Origin: Mesorhizobium sp. 131-2-1
GTDB taxonomy: Bacteria > Pseudomonadota > Alphaproteobacteria > Rhizobiales > Rhizobiaceae
DNA length: 64,000 nucleotides
Direction of reading: 5' to 3'
NCBI RefSeq assembly: GCF_016756535.1
Contig: NZ_AP023247.1
Coordinates: forward strand, 5,766,501-5,830,500
Both the position numbers and the translations under genes were made by a program. The notes below the pieces were generated by a model. The model was not told where the DNA came from. It saw only the letters and a program-made list of their open reading frames with translations, and did not search any database. Shown piece after piece: positions 55,237 through 64,000 of the stretch. Each line of letters opens with the position of its first letter. The first letter of the stretch is position 1.

Positions 55237-56508
55237 ATGCTGAAGTGTCTGAGCTATGTGGCCGTTGCGGCGATCGCTGTTTTGCTCACGTTGCTTGCCA
55301 TAAACCTGAGCCCCGAACCACGCGTTTTGCGAACCATTGTGCCTCACCGTTTCGACGCGTCAGACCCCCAATTTGCCACGAGTATGAGCGGGTATTCGCA
55401 AGGCCAGGTTTCGAATTCGAATGCGGTGCAAACCCTGGTCAACGGAGATGAGATCTTTCCTTCGATGTTGCAGGCGATCGCTGCGGCCAGGTCCACCATT
55501 GATATGGAGACCTATATCTATTGGTCGGGTGCCATCGGCTACGAGTTCGCGACAGCTTTGGCTGCTAAGGCCAGAGAGGGTGTTGAAGTCCGAGTGCTCG
55601 TTGACTGGGTCGGAAGCCTTCCATTCGATGAAGAGCTGATCCACATCATGACAACAGCCGGCGTGGCGTTCGAGCGTTATCGGCCCGTCTATTGGTATAC
55701 GCTGGACCGTGTAAACAATCGGACGCATCGCAAATTGCTCATTGTCGATGGGCGCGTCGCTTTTACCGGGGGCGTCGGCATTGCAGACAACTGGCGTGGA
55801 AACGCCCGCACCCCCAATGAGTGGCGTGATACGCACTACCGGGTAGAAGGAGCAGTGGTCTCTGGTTTTCAGGCAGCGTTCGCTGAAAATTGGCTAGAGA
55901 CAACCGGCGAGACCTTGCAGGGTGAGAAATTCTACCCTCCCCTCCAACCCGCGGGTGAACTTAGCGCTCAGTTGATACTGTCATCGCAGCCGAATGGTTC
56001 GGAGAACATGCAACTGATGATGTTGGCGGCCATTGCTGCCGCCAAAGATCACTTGCGTATCGGAATGGCCTATTTCGTGCCGGACGACATCGCCCTTCAG
56101 CAGATTTTGGATGCCAGGAGGCGAGGGGTATCGGTCGAAGTTATCGTGCCCAATTCGCTAACGGATGTGCCACTGGCTCGAAAGAGCTCGCGCTACTTCT
56201 GGGGCGACTTGCTCCGAGCGGGTGTGCGGATCTTCGAGTTTCAGCCTACCATGTATCATCCCAAGCTTTTAATAGTTGACGACGTCTGGACGAGCTTTGG
56301 TTCTGCCAACCTGGACGAGCGCTCCTTACGGCTAAATGACGAAGCCACGCTGAATGTCTACGGAAAGGATTTCGCAAGGACGCAAATCGACTTGTTCAAC
56401 CAAGATCTTCAGCGATCAAGGCAGGTCAGGATGGACGAGTGGGAAGCGCGGCCCTTGCCAGAAAAAATCACGGACTGGCTTGCCAGTCGGCTACGCTCTC
56501 AACTTTGA
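55237..56508 (+). CDS. Cardiolipin-synthase-like phospholipase D family protein
   Basis: 423 residues. One N-terminal membrane helix (LSYVAVAAIAVLLTLLAINL). Two HKD motifs: NRTHRKLLIVDGRVAFTGGV (H-x-K-x4-D) and YHPKLLIVDDVWTSFGSANL. Between them AAKAREGVEVRVLVDWVGS and GIADNWRGNA. It should transfer phosphatidyl groups between phospholipids (cardiolipin from phosphatidylglycerol) or hydrolyse phosphodiesters at the membrane. It stands alone; a 5' leader with no obvious EcfG-type promoter precedes it. Confidence 0.9.
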   Translation: MLKCLSYVAVAAIAVLLTLLAINLSPEPRVLRTIVPHRFDASDPQFATSMSGYSQGQVSNSNAVQTLVNGDEIFPSMLQAIAAARSTIDMETYIYWSGAIGYEFATALAAKAREGVEVRVLVDWVGSLPFDEELIHIMTTAGVAFERYRPVYWYTLDRVNNRTHRKLLIVDGRVAFTGGVGIADNWRGNARTPNEWRDTHYRVEGAVVSGFQAAFAENWLETTGETLQGEKFYPPLQPAGELSAQLILSSQPNGSENMQLMMLAAIAAAKDHLRIGMAYFVPDDIALQQILDARRRGVSVEVIVPNSLTDVPLARKSSRYFWGDLLRAGVRIFEFQPTMYHPKLLIVDDVWTSFGSANLDERSLRLNDEATLNVYGKDFARTQIDLFNQDLQRSRQVRMDEWEARPLPEKITDWLASRLRSQL

Positions 56509-57003
56509 GGGATGTCGTGATCCTGACCACTGCGCATCCCCTCTGAGCGGCCAGATAGAACATGGCCGGATGGGGAAACTCGTCGCCCCATCCGCCAACA
56601 TCGGCTTGGTAGCCGCTCTTGAAGGCGGTGCGCGATTGTTTCAGTCCTACCGGGCTTCAGGTCGATCTCGGTTTGGTTAGAGACCGACGCACCTGCCCCA
56701 AATGCAGCCGGCGTTTTGGGCGGATTTCGGCGGCACTGTCGACGGCACACACGGGGCAGATCCTCTGCGAAGCCTGTGAAACCTTCCCCACATTCGGCGG
56801 TTAACTCGGACCTGAAAGGTGAGCCCACGCCGACGACGAGATGAAACGGGGGCAGCGCCCATGCGACCGAAGAACCCGACGAACTCTTGCGCCGGTGTGG
56901 ACACGATTGGCGTAAGAAGATGAAGCCGCCAAATCCTACAAAGACGAAAACTAAGCCCCCCATTTGTCCAGGTGACAGTCTCGTTCAAGGTGGCTGAGTT
57001 CCC
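56509..57003. other. Intergenic stretch without a supported gene
   Basis: Open frames on the - strand (for example 56499-56963) lack family features. No repeat or convincing hairpin was found. Confidence 0.5.
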
Positions 57004-57779
57004 ATGACCCGCATCGCGACCTACAACGTCAATGGCGTCAACGGCCGGCTACCCGTACTCCTGAAGTGGCTGGGCCAAACCGAATACGACATCGTGTGCC
57101 TTCAGGAGTTGAAAACGTCGGACGAGAGATTTCCTGCGGATGCTATCGGAAAGGCCGGTTACGGCGCGATCTGGCACGGCCAAAAGTCTTACAACGGTGT
57201 GGCAATCCTTGCCCGAGGAAAGGAGCCGCTGGAACGTCGACGCGGCCTGCCTGGGGATCCTGACGATACTCACAGCCGCTATATCGAGGCCGAGGTGGAT
57301 GGGCTAGTCGTTGGCTGCCTCTATTTGCCCAACGGCAACCCAGCGCCCGGTCCAAAGTTCGACTATAAGCTCAGGTGGTTCAACCGTCTGGCTAGCTATG
57401 CCCGGCTGTTGCTCAAAGATGACATCACGTGCGTTCTCTGCGGCGACTACAATGTCGTCCCCACGGCGATCGATGCGGCGGTGCCGAGACGATGGCTAGG
57501 CGACGCCGTCTACTTTCCGGAAAGTCGGCAGGCCTACGCCAACATGCTTGAGAACGGTTGGCTCGATTCGATCCGGCGCATCCATCCCGAGAAGGGCTGC
57601 GGATTCCGAGATCATCGCGCGCACCGTTCCGATTTGATCGCGCGCGGCATTCCGAAGTGATGGCGCGCAGCATTCCGAGAATTACCCGCGCGGGATTCCG
57701 ACACGATCGCGCGCAGTTCGGAGTTAGGAGAACCTGATCCTTGGGGCATGTTCCGGTCGGGCAACGACCGGAGGAATGG

Positions 57780-59327
57780 ATGCCGACGAGGAGGGTTAGG
57801 ATGCGCCACGTGCGCGAGATTTTACGTCTGAGCTTGGAAGCGGGGCTATCGACGCGGATGGCTGGCGAGCGTGCCGGGGTCGGGCCGACGACGGTCCGGG
57901 ATATGCTGAAGCGGTTTGCACGCTCCGGGCTGAACTGGCCGGTCCCGGCCGAGATGAGCGATGCCGACCTGGAAGCTTGCCTATACGGCTTACCTGGGAT
58001 GAAGCCCGGCCGGCGCAAACAGCCGGAACCGGACTGGTCGGCGGTAGCACGTGAGCTGAAGCGCAAGCATGTGACGCTGCAGGTTCTGTGGGAAGAGTAT
58101 GTCGCCGCCCACCCGGATGGCTATCGCTACAGCCGTTGGTGTGACCTGTTCCGGCGCTGGGAAGGCCGCCTGCCTCTGACGATGCGGCAGAGCCACGCGG
58201 GCGGTGAGAAGATGTTTGTCGATTACGCCGGCGACACGGTGCCGGTTGTAGTCGACCGCCGGACCGGTGAGGTGCGCGATGCCCATCTGTTTGTGGCGGT
58301 GCTCGGCGGATCGAGCTTGTCATTTGCCTGCGCGACGTGGACCGAGCAGTTCGCGGACTGGATCGAGGCGCACAATGGCGCCTTCGCCTTCTTCGGCGGC
58401 GTGGCCCATCTTCTGGTCCCGGACAACGCGAAGGTCGCGGTGATTAAGGCGTGTCACTTCGATCCGATGGTCAACCGCAGCTACACCGACATGGCGCGTC
58501 ATTACGGCACGGCGGTGCTCCCGGCAAGACCGAGGAAGCCACGCGATAAGGCGAAAGTCGAGGCCTGTGTCGGCATTGTCGAACGCTGGGTCCTGGGCCG
58601 CTTGCGCAACCGGATCTTCTACAGCCTGGCCGAGGTGAACGCGGCGGTCGCCGAATGCATCACCGATCTCAACGACACACGGGTGCTTCGCCAGTTCAGC
58701 AAAACGCGGCGCCAGCTGTTCGAGGAGATCGACGCGCCGAACCTCAAGCCGCTGCCGGCGGAACGGTGGGTCCACGCTGAGTGGAAGCGTTGCCGAGTCG
58801 GACTCGATTATCACATCGCGATTGAGCACCACCATTACTCGGTGCCCTGGCGCTTCGCCCGCCGCGAGGTCGAGGCTCGAATTACCACACGCACCGTCGA
58901 AATCTTCCTCGATGGCGAACGCATCGCCGCGCACATGCGTGGCAGCGGCAACGGGCGGCATACGACGATCCCCGAACATATGCCCTCGAGCCATCGGCGC
59001 TACCGTGAATGGACGCCCGTGAAGATCCGGGAGGAAGCGGCGCGGATCGGGCCGATGCTGTCGTTGCTGGTTGAAAAGATCATCGAGGATCGGCCGCATC
59101 CCGAGCAGGGTTACCGTTCATGCCTCGGCATCATCGGGCTAGCGAAGCGCTTCGGCGCCGAACGCCTGGAAGCGGCCGCGCGGCGCGCGCTGGAGATCCA
59201 GGCGCGCAACTATCCCTCGGTCAAATCGATCCTCGAGAAGGGGCTCGACAAGGTTCCGGCGCGCGAAGCCCCGGACCACACGCCGATCTTCCACACCAAC
59301 ATCCGGGGCTCCGGATATTACAACTGA
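57780..59327 (+). CDS. istA: IS21 transposase IstA
   Basis: 515 residues from the ATG at 57780 (GGAGG upstream). HTH region (MRHVREILRLSLEAGLSTRM, GERAGVGPTTVRDML), DDE-type integrase core: Asp in GEKMFVDYAGDTVPV, Asp in LLVPDNAKVAVIKA, Glu in DKAKVEACVGIVERWVLGRL. The TTG at 57741 is also in frame but lies before the ribosome site. It works with IstB to move the element. The protein is intact. Confidence 0.95.
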   Translation: MPTRRVRMRHVREILRLSLEAGLSTRMAGERAGVGPTTVRDMLKRFARSGLNWPVPAEMSDADLEACLYGLPGMKPGRRKQPEPDWSAVARELKRKHVTLQVLWEEYVAAHPDGYRYSRWCDLFRRWEGRLPLTMRQSHAGGEKMFVDYAGDTVPVVVDRRTGEVRDAHLFVAVLGGSSLSFACATWTEQFADWIEAHNGAFAFFGGVAHLLVPDNAKVAVIKACHFDPMVNRSYTDMARHYGTAVLPARPRKPRDKAKVEACVGIVERWVLGRLRNRIFYSLAEVNAAVAECITDLNDTRVLRQFSKTRRQLFEEIDAPNLKPLPAERWVHAEWKRCRVGLDYHIAIEHHHYSVPWRFARREVEARITTRTVEIFLDGERIAAHMRGSGNGRHTTIPEHMPSSHRRYREWTPVKIREEAARIGPMLSLLVEKIIEDRPHPEQGYRSCLGIIGLAKRFGAERLEAAARRALEIQARNYPSVKSILEKGLDKVPAREAPDHTPIFHTNIRGSGYYN

Positions 59328-59337
59328 AAGGACTACA

Positions 59338-60078
59338 ATGCTCAAACATCCGACACTCGAACTGCTGGGGCAACTCGGCCTGGCCGGCATGGCCCATGCG
59401 TTCATCGAATTGGAAAGCAACAGCGATGCCGACAACCTCAGCCACGCCGAATGGCTTGCCCTGCTGCTCGATCACGAGGCGACATACCGTAATGACCGGC
59501 GCCTTGCGCTCCGCCTTCGTCATGCGCGGCTACGCCACCATGCCGTGCCCGAGGATGTCGATTACCGTGCTGCGCGCGGTCTCGATCGCCGGCTGTTCGA
59601 CAAGCTGCTCAAGGGCGACTGGATCGCCGCCCATGAGAGCTTGGCCATCGTCGGGCCGGCCGGGGTCGGGAAGAGCTGGTTGGCCTGCGCCATCGGTCAC
59701 AAGGCCTGCCGTGACAACCGTTCGGTCCTCTACACCCGACTGCCGCGGCTCATCGATGACCTGTCCCTGGCCAAGGGCGACGGCCGCATCGCCGCGCGCA
59801 TGAAAAGCCTGGCCAGGGTCGATCTCCTTATCCTCGACGATTGGGGCCTCGAACCGCTCGACGGCAATGCCCGTCACCACCTGCTCGAAATCCTCGAAGA
59901 CCGGTACGGGCGTCGCTCAACGCTGGTGACCAGCCAACTCCCGGTGGCCCGCTGGTTCGATCTGATCGGAGATCCCACCTACGCCGATGCCATCCTCGAC
60001 CGCCTCGTTCACAACGCTCACCGGCTCGAACTCAACGGCGAATCCATGCGCAGATCCATCATCTCCGCTGCCGCTTGA
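59338..60078 (+). CDS. istB: IS21 ATP-binding helper IstB
   Basis: 246 residues, 10 bases after istA. Walker A in LAIVGPAGVGKSWLACAIGH, Walker B in RVDLLILDDWGLEPLDG, and the family C-terminus (WFDLIGDPTYADAILDRLVH). AAA+ regulator that remodels IstA and target DNA. Intact. Confidence 0.95.
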   Translation: MLKHPTLELLGQLGLAGMAHAFIELESNSDADNLSHAEWLALLLDHEATYRNDRRLALRLRHARLRHHAVPEDVDYRAARGLDRRLFDKLLKGDWIAAHESLAIVGPAGVGKSWLACAIGHKACRDNRSVLYTRLPRLIDDLSLAKGDGRIAARMKSLARVDLLILDDWGLEPLDGNARHHLLEILEDRYGRRSTLVTSQLPVARWFDLIGDPTYADAILDRLVHNAHRLELNGESMRRSIISAAA

Positions 60079-60452
60079 CCGAACCGCAAATGCAGTGACA
60101 TCTTCCCCGACGATCAGGTGCTCCACCTGCGCGCGATCAGATCGGAACGCTGCGCGGCATCAGATCGGAATACATGCGCGCCATCGTCGGAATCCGCAAA
60201 GGGCATCTACACCTACTGGAACTTCTCCTTCAGGGGCGGTTTCGATCGAAGCTCAGGCCTGCGAGTGGACCATCTCCTCATCAGCCCTTCGCTCTCAAAC
60301 AGGCTACGTGACGCCGGCGTCGATACTGAGGTGCGAGGGTGGGAAAAGCCAAGTGATCATGCGCCAGCCTGGATCCACCTCGACTGAGTGGGGGAACGCC
60401 GACTTCCAAGGATGAGCTATCGTAGCGTGATGTAGACGCCGCGTAGCTGGGG

Positions 60453-60580
60453 CTAGCTTAGCCCTCCGATCGCTGGCCCATTGAGCACCGCTCCGTCCGC
60501 CGCAAATTGGGAACGTGGCACGGACAAGGCCAGCCCTGCTCGGTAGAATTTCAGCGCGCGATACAGCCGAGATGCAGCGG
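60453..60580 (-). pseudogene. Rieske [2Fe-2S] domain relic
   Basis: On the - strand, HLGCIAR, a stop, NSTEQGWPCPCH in one frame and SQFAADGAVLNGPAIGGLS in the next. Together they give the two cluster motifs (xHLGC and CPCHGSQF) of a Rieske domain, typical of the C-terminal domain of some FAD-dependent oxidoreductases. One Trp codon has become TGA and one base is missing at CPCH-GSQF. No start or upstream domain remains. Confidence 0.6.
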
Positions 60581-60606
60581 CAAGTTCCCCTATGCAGACT
60601 TGCGAG

Positions 60607-61397
60607 TTACCTTTGCCTTGGGGCCTGCTTTGATTCCCTCCTTGGCAAGGCTCTTGCAAGGTCGACGACGTTCTCTCTAGGTCTTGGTGCCGGTTTCGGC
60701 GGCTTCTTGCCTTTGCGCTTTGCGTCGATCATTGCAACGAGGGCATCCTCGTAGGTATCCTCGAATTTCGAGGGATCGAACTTGGTCACCTTCTTGTCGA
60801 TCAACAGGCCGGCGATCTCGAGCAAATCCTGATCATATGTGGGACTCTCAGATCATCGAAGACGGTCTTTTCAGAGAGCATTTCGTCATGGTTGCGCAAC
60901 TCGGTGAGCAGCATGCCTTTGCCGAAGGGTTGGATCACCACTTCGCGGCCGCGCTGGTAGAGCACCACACAAGACCTGGCTGCGACGCGCTTTTTTGCCA
61001 TGGCCTCACGCAGCACGGAAAACGCTTCTAGAGCCGCGCCATCGGCAGGGATGACGTGGTAAGGTTTTCCAGATAGCGTGTGTCGATGTCGTCGAGAGCG
61101 ACGAATTCGTCGACCTCTAAGGTGTGGGCGGAGGTGAGCTTGAGCTTTTTGATGTTGTCGGGCGGAACTTCGATGAATTCGCCCTTTTCGACCTACCCCT
61201 TGGTCTGGTCTTCTGCCTCGACGACATTTCCCGTCTCCTCATCGACGTAGGCGCTCTTGATCGGAAGGCCGTCTGCCCGGTTGAGAATCTTGAAATGGAA
61301 TCTTCGAGGCTTCGCTGGTCGCCCCGACCAGTTTCACGCCGCAGGAGACCGAACCAACTTTCAGAAAGCCTTTCTAAACTGCCCGCGGCGCCGCCAT
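60607..61397 (-). pseudogene. ku: Non-homologous end-joining protein Ku, multiply disrupted
   Basis: From the ATG at 61397 the family order is intact in pieces: KGFLKVGSVSCGVKLVGATS, ILNRADGLPIKSAYVDEETG, VEKGEFIEVPPDNIKKLKLT, DEFVALDDIDTRYLE, AMAKKRVAARSCVVLYQRGR, FGKGMLLTELRNHDEML, LEIAGLLIDKKVTKFDPSKF and EDTYEDALVAMIDAKRKGKK. A stop at codon 8, another inside QTKG-VEKGEF, and several frameshifts interrupt it. No ligD gene is in the window. Confidence 0.85.
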
Positions 61398-61554
61398 GGT
61401 TGTTGCCTCGCATAAATGGGAGCTCTACCGAAAATACTCAGGAGCCTGAGATGTTCCAATCGACGAGTATTCGCCTTAGCAGCCTCGCGAGGACATCGAT
61501 CAAAACGCAAAAATGGAATCGGTGGGTCGACAATACGGCGTCGGCGGACTCCGC

Positions 61555-62022
61555 CTAGCAGCCTTCCGCCTTCAGGGACCGCACCATGCGCACCACAAGC
61601 GGATCGTAGGGTAGTTTTTCGGATCTGCTGTAATTGATGGTGAAAAGCGCGGCACGGTCGTTGCAGACGGCAATGGCACGGACATATCGGATCTGGCCAT
61701 TGTTGATGCCCGAGTAACTGGCCCATCTCGGCGTGACTCGCCGATAGGTCAGCTTCCAGCCGGCCTTTTCGTCCTCGACCATGCGATGCTCGATCTCAGC
61801 GCGAAAACTGGCCTTGCCGAGCCTGGCACCCCACACGGCGATAAAGGCTTCGTTTGCGCCCTGAAAAGCTGCGCCTTGGTCAGAACGCTGGGTCAAGACA
61901 AATCCTGGGGGAACATCGAATGTGAAGCCAAACTGCCTGACCCCAAAAGGCTGCCACGCTTGCGCCAGAAGAAGCGTGGTGAAAAATAGGATCGATACGA
62001 GGCTTAGCAGAAGACGTGCCAT
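61555..62022 (-). CDS. Secreted hypothetical protein
   Basis: 155 residues with a signal peptide (MARLLLSLVSILFFTTLLLA). The mature part runs FGVRQFGFTFDVPPGFVLTQ, AIAVCNDRAALFTINYSRSE and ends VVRMVRSLKAEGC. No named domain; it looks like a small periplasmic beta-rich protein. It stands alone on the - strand. Confidence 0.7.
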   Translation of the reverse strand: MARLLLSLVSILFFTTLLLAQAWQPFGVRQFGFTFDVPPGFVLTQRSDQGAAFQGANEAFIAVWGARLGKASFRAEIEHRMVEDEKAGWKLTYRRVTPRWASYSGINNGQIRYVRAIAVCNDRAALFTINYSRSEKLPYDPLVVRMVRSLKAEGC

Positions 62023-62412
62023 TGGCGTGATTTAGCGCGCCGCCTCATAGAGCGTCCAGACTGTACAAGCCCGCCGACAAGAAAAAAGGTAGCACCGATC
62101 ACAACGTGCTCGGCGAGGCTCGGCATCGATCCGTGACTGTAGCCCGGGGCTTGGCGATCTACGATTGCGTAGCGGCTCCGACTGTAGGAATGGCGCAGAC
62201 GGTAGTCCAGGTTCACTCGGTTCATCCCGGTGGAATGGCGCTGACCAGTGACCAGGCTCGAGAAAGCCCGACACCTACCGCCACTTGCCGGCGCATGCCA
62301 AACACCCCGCCCAACAGGCGCCGGCCTTTCTTCCCTCCCGTATCGCCGGAACAAAGCTGCTGCTGGCGCGTAGTCGGGTGCGGCACAACTGCTGCGATGA
62401 AGGAATATCCCA
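62023..62412. other. Intergenic stretch, possible short membrane frame
   Basis: A 40-codon - strand frame (about 62126-62004; MPSLAEHVVIGATFFLVGGL) contains one hydrophobic segment but has no clear ribosome site and overlaps the gene ending at 62022. Nothing else is supported. Confidence 0.4.
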
Positions 62413-62772
62413 ATGCAAACTCGCAAAAAGCGTCGCTCGCGAACTTTGGCTAGTGCTGGCAGTGCTTTGATGTTGGCACCGAACGTTGCGATGATGCGCC
62501 TGCCACTGATGGCGATGGATGGCATTAGTTGGAGCCTGGGGTCTGAGGCAGCTCGCGCCGTGAACGAAAAGACCATCGCCCTTGTTGAAGGGACCTTTGC
62601 AGCACAGGTCTGTCTTCTGAAGTCAGCGTTGCGGTTCTGGCCAGAAGTCTTTTCCGGGCGCACTCCTTCACTGTTCAATGGCGTGGCGGCTGAGCATTCG
62701 ATATATGCCGCGCTTGAGCCCGCAAGCCGTCGCGTGCAGATCAATTTTGACCGGTTGTCAAAAAAAGCCTGA
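62413..62772 (+). CDS. Phasin-like hypothetical protein
   Basis: 119 residues with AAGGAA before the ATG. The C-terminal half reads VEGTFAAQVCLLKSALRFWP, EVFSGRTPSLFNGVAAEHSI, YAALEPASRRVQINFDRLSK, a pattern seen in rhizobial granule-associated or phasin-like small proteins. N-terminus is basic and unusual (MQTRKKRRSRTLASAGSALM). A near-match to the EcfG promoter (GGAAC-N17-GTA) lies upstream. Confidence 0.6.
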   Translation: MQTRKKRRSRTLASAGSALMLAPNVAMMRLPLMAMDGISWSLGSEAARAVNEKTIALVEGTFAAQVCLLKSALRFWPEVFSGRTPSLFNGVAAEHSIYAALEPASRRVQINFDRLSKKA

Positions 62773-62830
62773 CCTCTCCACCTTGGCGCTCTTTACACCC
62801 AGAAACCCGCGCAGGATTGTCCTAGGCGGG

Positions 62831-63010
62831 GCGATTTCTCTCACAGGAGCTCGCATCGTTGAGCCGCTAATATCGCCGCAGTGCGATCAGCGCTCCAGGG
62901 TCTGCATGAAGCGCTGTTGAAAAAACGGTGAAGGACATCACCGGCAAGGACGCTGCTTTCCGTCCGCTGGAACGGGACCTGTTCGCCTGGTTGAAGAGAG
63001 AGCCCGGTCT
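62831..63010 (+). pseudogene. Decayed small gene, family shared with 38750-38942
   Basis: Family pieces in changing frames: RIVEPLISPQCDQ, ALQGLHEALLK, KTVKDITGKDAAF and VRWNGTCSPG. GGGGCGATTTCTC precedes it as in the other copy (38724-38736), showing that flanking DNA is shared. No open frame spans the whole. Combined with the copy at 38750, the ancestral protein ran about 75 residues and ended near an RWNxTGP motif. Confidence 0.5.
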
Positions 63011-63179
63011 GCTTTTCTATTCAGGACACAGGATTGGCAGGCCGGGCAATGCACCGGCAACGGACCGGGGCTGTCGTTATCTTGCAACCCTGGAGGTGTC
63101 CCCTGCAACTTAGCCGAACGGATGAATGGCCGACGCAGCTCCCCAAAGCCATGCCCTCGCTGCGCCGGCCGCCCCCACG

Positions 63180-63371
63180 TTACAGACGGGTGAAATCGGC
63201 AAGCCCCAGACGTCGTCGCTGGCCTTCCGCATAAGCCAGCGCGAAGGATTCAATCTCGAAGCTTCGGGTCAGTTCTTGGTCTTCCTCGATCACCCTGACG
63301 AACCATTCACCGCAGGCTTCGACCACCTCAACGCAGGGGCAAACTTTGCCGTTCAGCGTCACACCATCCAT
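63180..63371 (-). CDS. Small conserved rhizobial protein
   Basis: 63 residues: MDGVTLNGKVCPCVEVVEAC, GEWFVRVIEEDQELTRSFEI, ESFALAYAEGQRRRLGLADF. The pattern 'VRVxEExxExxxSFExESFAxAYAEGQRxRLGL' is a recurrent rhizobial small protein of unknown function. AGGGAGA precedes the ATG. Confidence 0.7.
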   Translation of the reverse strand: MDGVTLNGKVCPCVEVVEACGEWFVRVIEEDQELTRSFEIESFALAYAEGQRRRLGLADFTRL

Positions 63372-63452
63372 CGCAGCTCTCCCTTAGAAGCAATGGTAAA
63401 CGCCGATTTTTATTGACCGACGCCGAACGGCTTTCAATAACAAAAGATGTAC

Positions 63453-63720
63453 CTAGACATGTGAGTCTGGAGAGCTGCGGGTCGAACGGCGCTCAGCTTC
63501 GACTTCGAAGCTGATGGCAGCTTGCAGCACAAGGTCGCCCCCCTCACTTCGAACCTTGATCCGCAGCATGTGCCGATCGCCATCAGGGAGGCTGTCCCTG
63601 ATCATCAACAAGGGTTCGGATCGCTTCCTGCTTGACCTGATTGAAGTCGGCACACTCGATGCCCTGGTCGTCGGCAAAGATGTTCCCGTTGTCGTCGACA
63701 TCAAAGTAATACAGCGCCAT
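63453..63720 (-). pseudogene. DUF6894-like gene with a frameshift
   Basis: From the ATG at 63720: MALYYFDVDDNGNIFADDQG, IECADFNQVKQEAIRTL, then a shift and a stop at 63583. The other frame gives RDSLPDGDRHMLRIKVRSEG and GDLVLQAAISFEVEAERRST to 63453. This is the order of DUF6894 (YYFDxDxxG, LPDG, VRDExGxxVL), so one frameshift near 63612 broke the gene. Confidence 0.75.
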
Positions 63721-63727
63721 CGACCTC

Positions 63728-63752
63728 AACTTGGTTGTGGCCCAGTTGTTCC
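63728..63752 (-). promoter_or_regulatory. EcfG-type promoter match upstream of the DUF6894 relic
   Basis: GGAAC (63752-63748), 17-base spacer, GTT (63730-63728) on the - strand. The -10 is only 8 bases from the ATG, so the transcript would be nearly leaderless or the match is fortuitous. Confidence 0.35.
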
Positions 63753-64000
63753 CGGCTAGCTCTTTTCGCGGACATCCTCGTGGCACGGCCCTAGCCTTCG
63801 GCTCGGCGCGCAAAGGCAAGCGACTCGCAAACGAACCGTTGAACAGCCAGGCTGGGACTGGCGCAATTTTCGCCGACCTCGCGAGTTGCCGTGCCGGGGA
63901 GGTTGGCGGCTTTTGAGAGGGAGCGGTACCCCTAGCGGCCTCCCTTTTGCGCCTACTGGGGATGCCGAGGGGAAACTTTGAATCACGAAATATTTCCGCC
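63753..64000. other. Window edge without a supported gene
   Basis: No recognised gene in this last stretch; a - strand frame (63756-63986) is open but unremarkable. Confidence 0.5.

Larger units (their letters stand above)
57598..60198 (+). mobile_element. IS21-family insertion sequence, complete
   Basis: 2601 bases, bounded by perfect 12-base inverted ends (TGCGGATTCCGA at 57598 and its complement ending at 60198) and the 6-base target repeat AAGGGC. Near both ends, several copies of a short motif (TTCCGA followed by GATCGCGCGC, with variants) occur, as is typical of IS21-family transposase binding sites. It carries istA and istB. Confidence 0.95.
57004..60387 (+). pseudogene. xth: Exonuclease III split by an IS21 element
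   Basis: The 5' part (57004-57597) encodes MTRIATYNVNGVNGRLPVLL, YDIVCLQELKTSDERFPADA, WHGQKSYNGVAILAR and CVLCGDYNVVPTAIDA, ending HPEKG. The 3' part (60205-60387) continues directly: IYTYWNFSFRGGFDRSSGLR, VDHLLISPSLSNRLRDAGVD, SDHAPAWIHLD. Joined, they give a normal 258-residue exonuclease III with all catalytic motifs (NxN, QE, GDxN, DH). The insertion leaves a 6-base target duplication AAGGGC at 57592-57597 and 60199-60204. A truncated frame stops inside the element at 57660. Confidence 0.92.

Overview
The window looks like an accessory, stress-oriented segment of a GC-rich alphaproteobacterium of the order Hyphomicrobiales, most likely Mesorhizobium or a close relative. The basis is a CIRCE-controlled groESL operon, a usg gene, several DUF982 genes, HWE kinase and DUF3309-type small proteins, rhizobial-type adenylate cyclases, and general-stress promoters of the GGAAC-N17-GTT type. 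This is inferred from protein families only; there is no rRNA or tRNA in the window.

Layout. 1-1.3 kb: 5' part of a membrane adenylate cyclase. 2.5-11.8 kb: a photo-oxidative stress and membrane-lipid block: DUF2147 protein, photolyase and DUF2177 on the + strand; RpoE-type sigma factor, ChrR anti-sigma, DUF1295 protein, cyclopropane-type fatty acid methyltransferase and a membrane protein on the - strand; FAD oxidoreductase, DUF1365 and a decayed second fatty acid methyltransferase on the + strand, then tspO. The three operons share one promoter type, TGATCC-N18-TARAA. 12-15 kb: histidine kinase, receiver, and receiver-cyclase fusion. 15-19.6 kb: small hypothetical genes, a deaminase relic and an IS630 element. 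19.7-27.5 kb: a hybrid kinase and a 1907-residue kinase with nine tandem HAMP-type repeats, in one operon. 27.7-43.9 kb: small stress proteins, hydrolases, pyrophosphatase, L,D-transpeptidase, BrkB-like protein, HWE kinase, OmpA-like protein, DUF982 protein and many broken genes. 43.9-49.6 kb: two Hsp20 genes with a ROSE-like leader, usg, groESL. 49.6-56.5 kb: DUF982 pair, membrane proteins, Nramp-like transporter, PRC-barrel protein, cardiolipin-synthase-like protein. 57-61.4 kb: exonuclease III split by an IS21 element, followed by a Rieske relic and a Ku pseudogene. 61.5-64 kb: small and decayed genes.

Two regulatory themes organise the block. An RpoE-ChrR pair appears to control the photolyase and lipid-modification operons. 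A second set of promoters matching the EcfG/RpoE2 general stress consensus precedes the giant HAMP kinase, a DUF427 gene, the pyrophosphatase, a BrkB-like gene, an OmpA-like gene, a PRC-barrel gene and several small proteins. Around these intact genes lie more than a dozen pseudogenes (CFA synthase, HAD phosphatase, SDR dehydrogenase, Ku, exonuclease III, deaminase, cyclase, DUF6894 and others), so the segment appears to be losing accessory functions through small deletions, nonsense changes and transposition.
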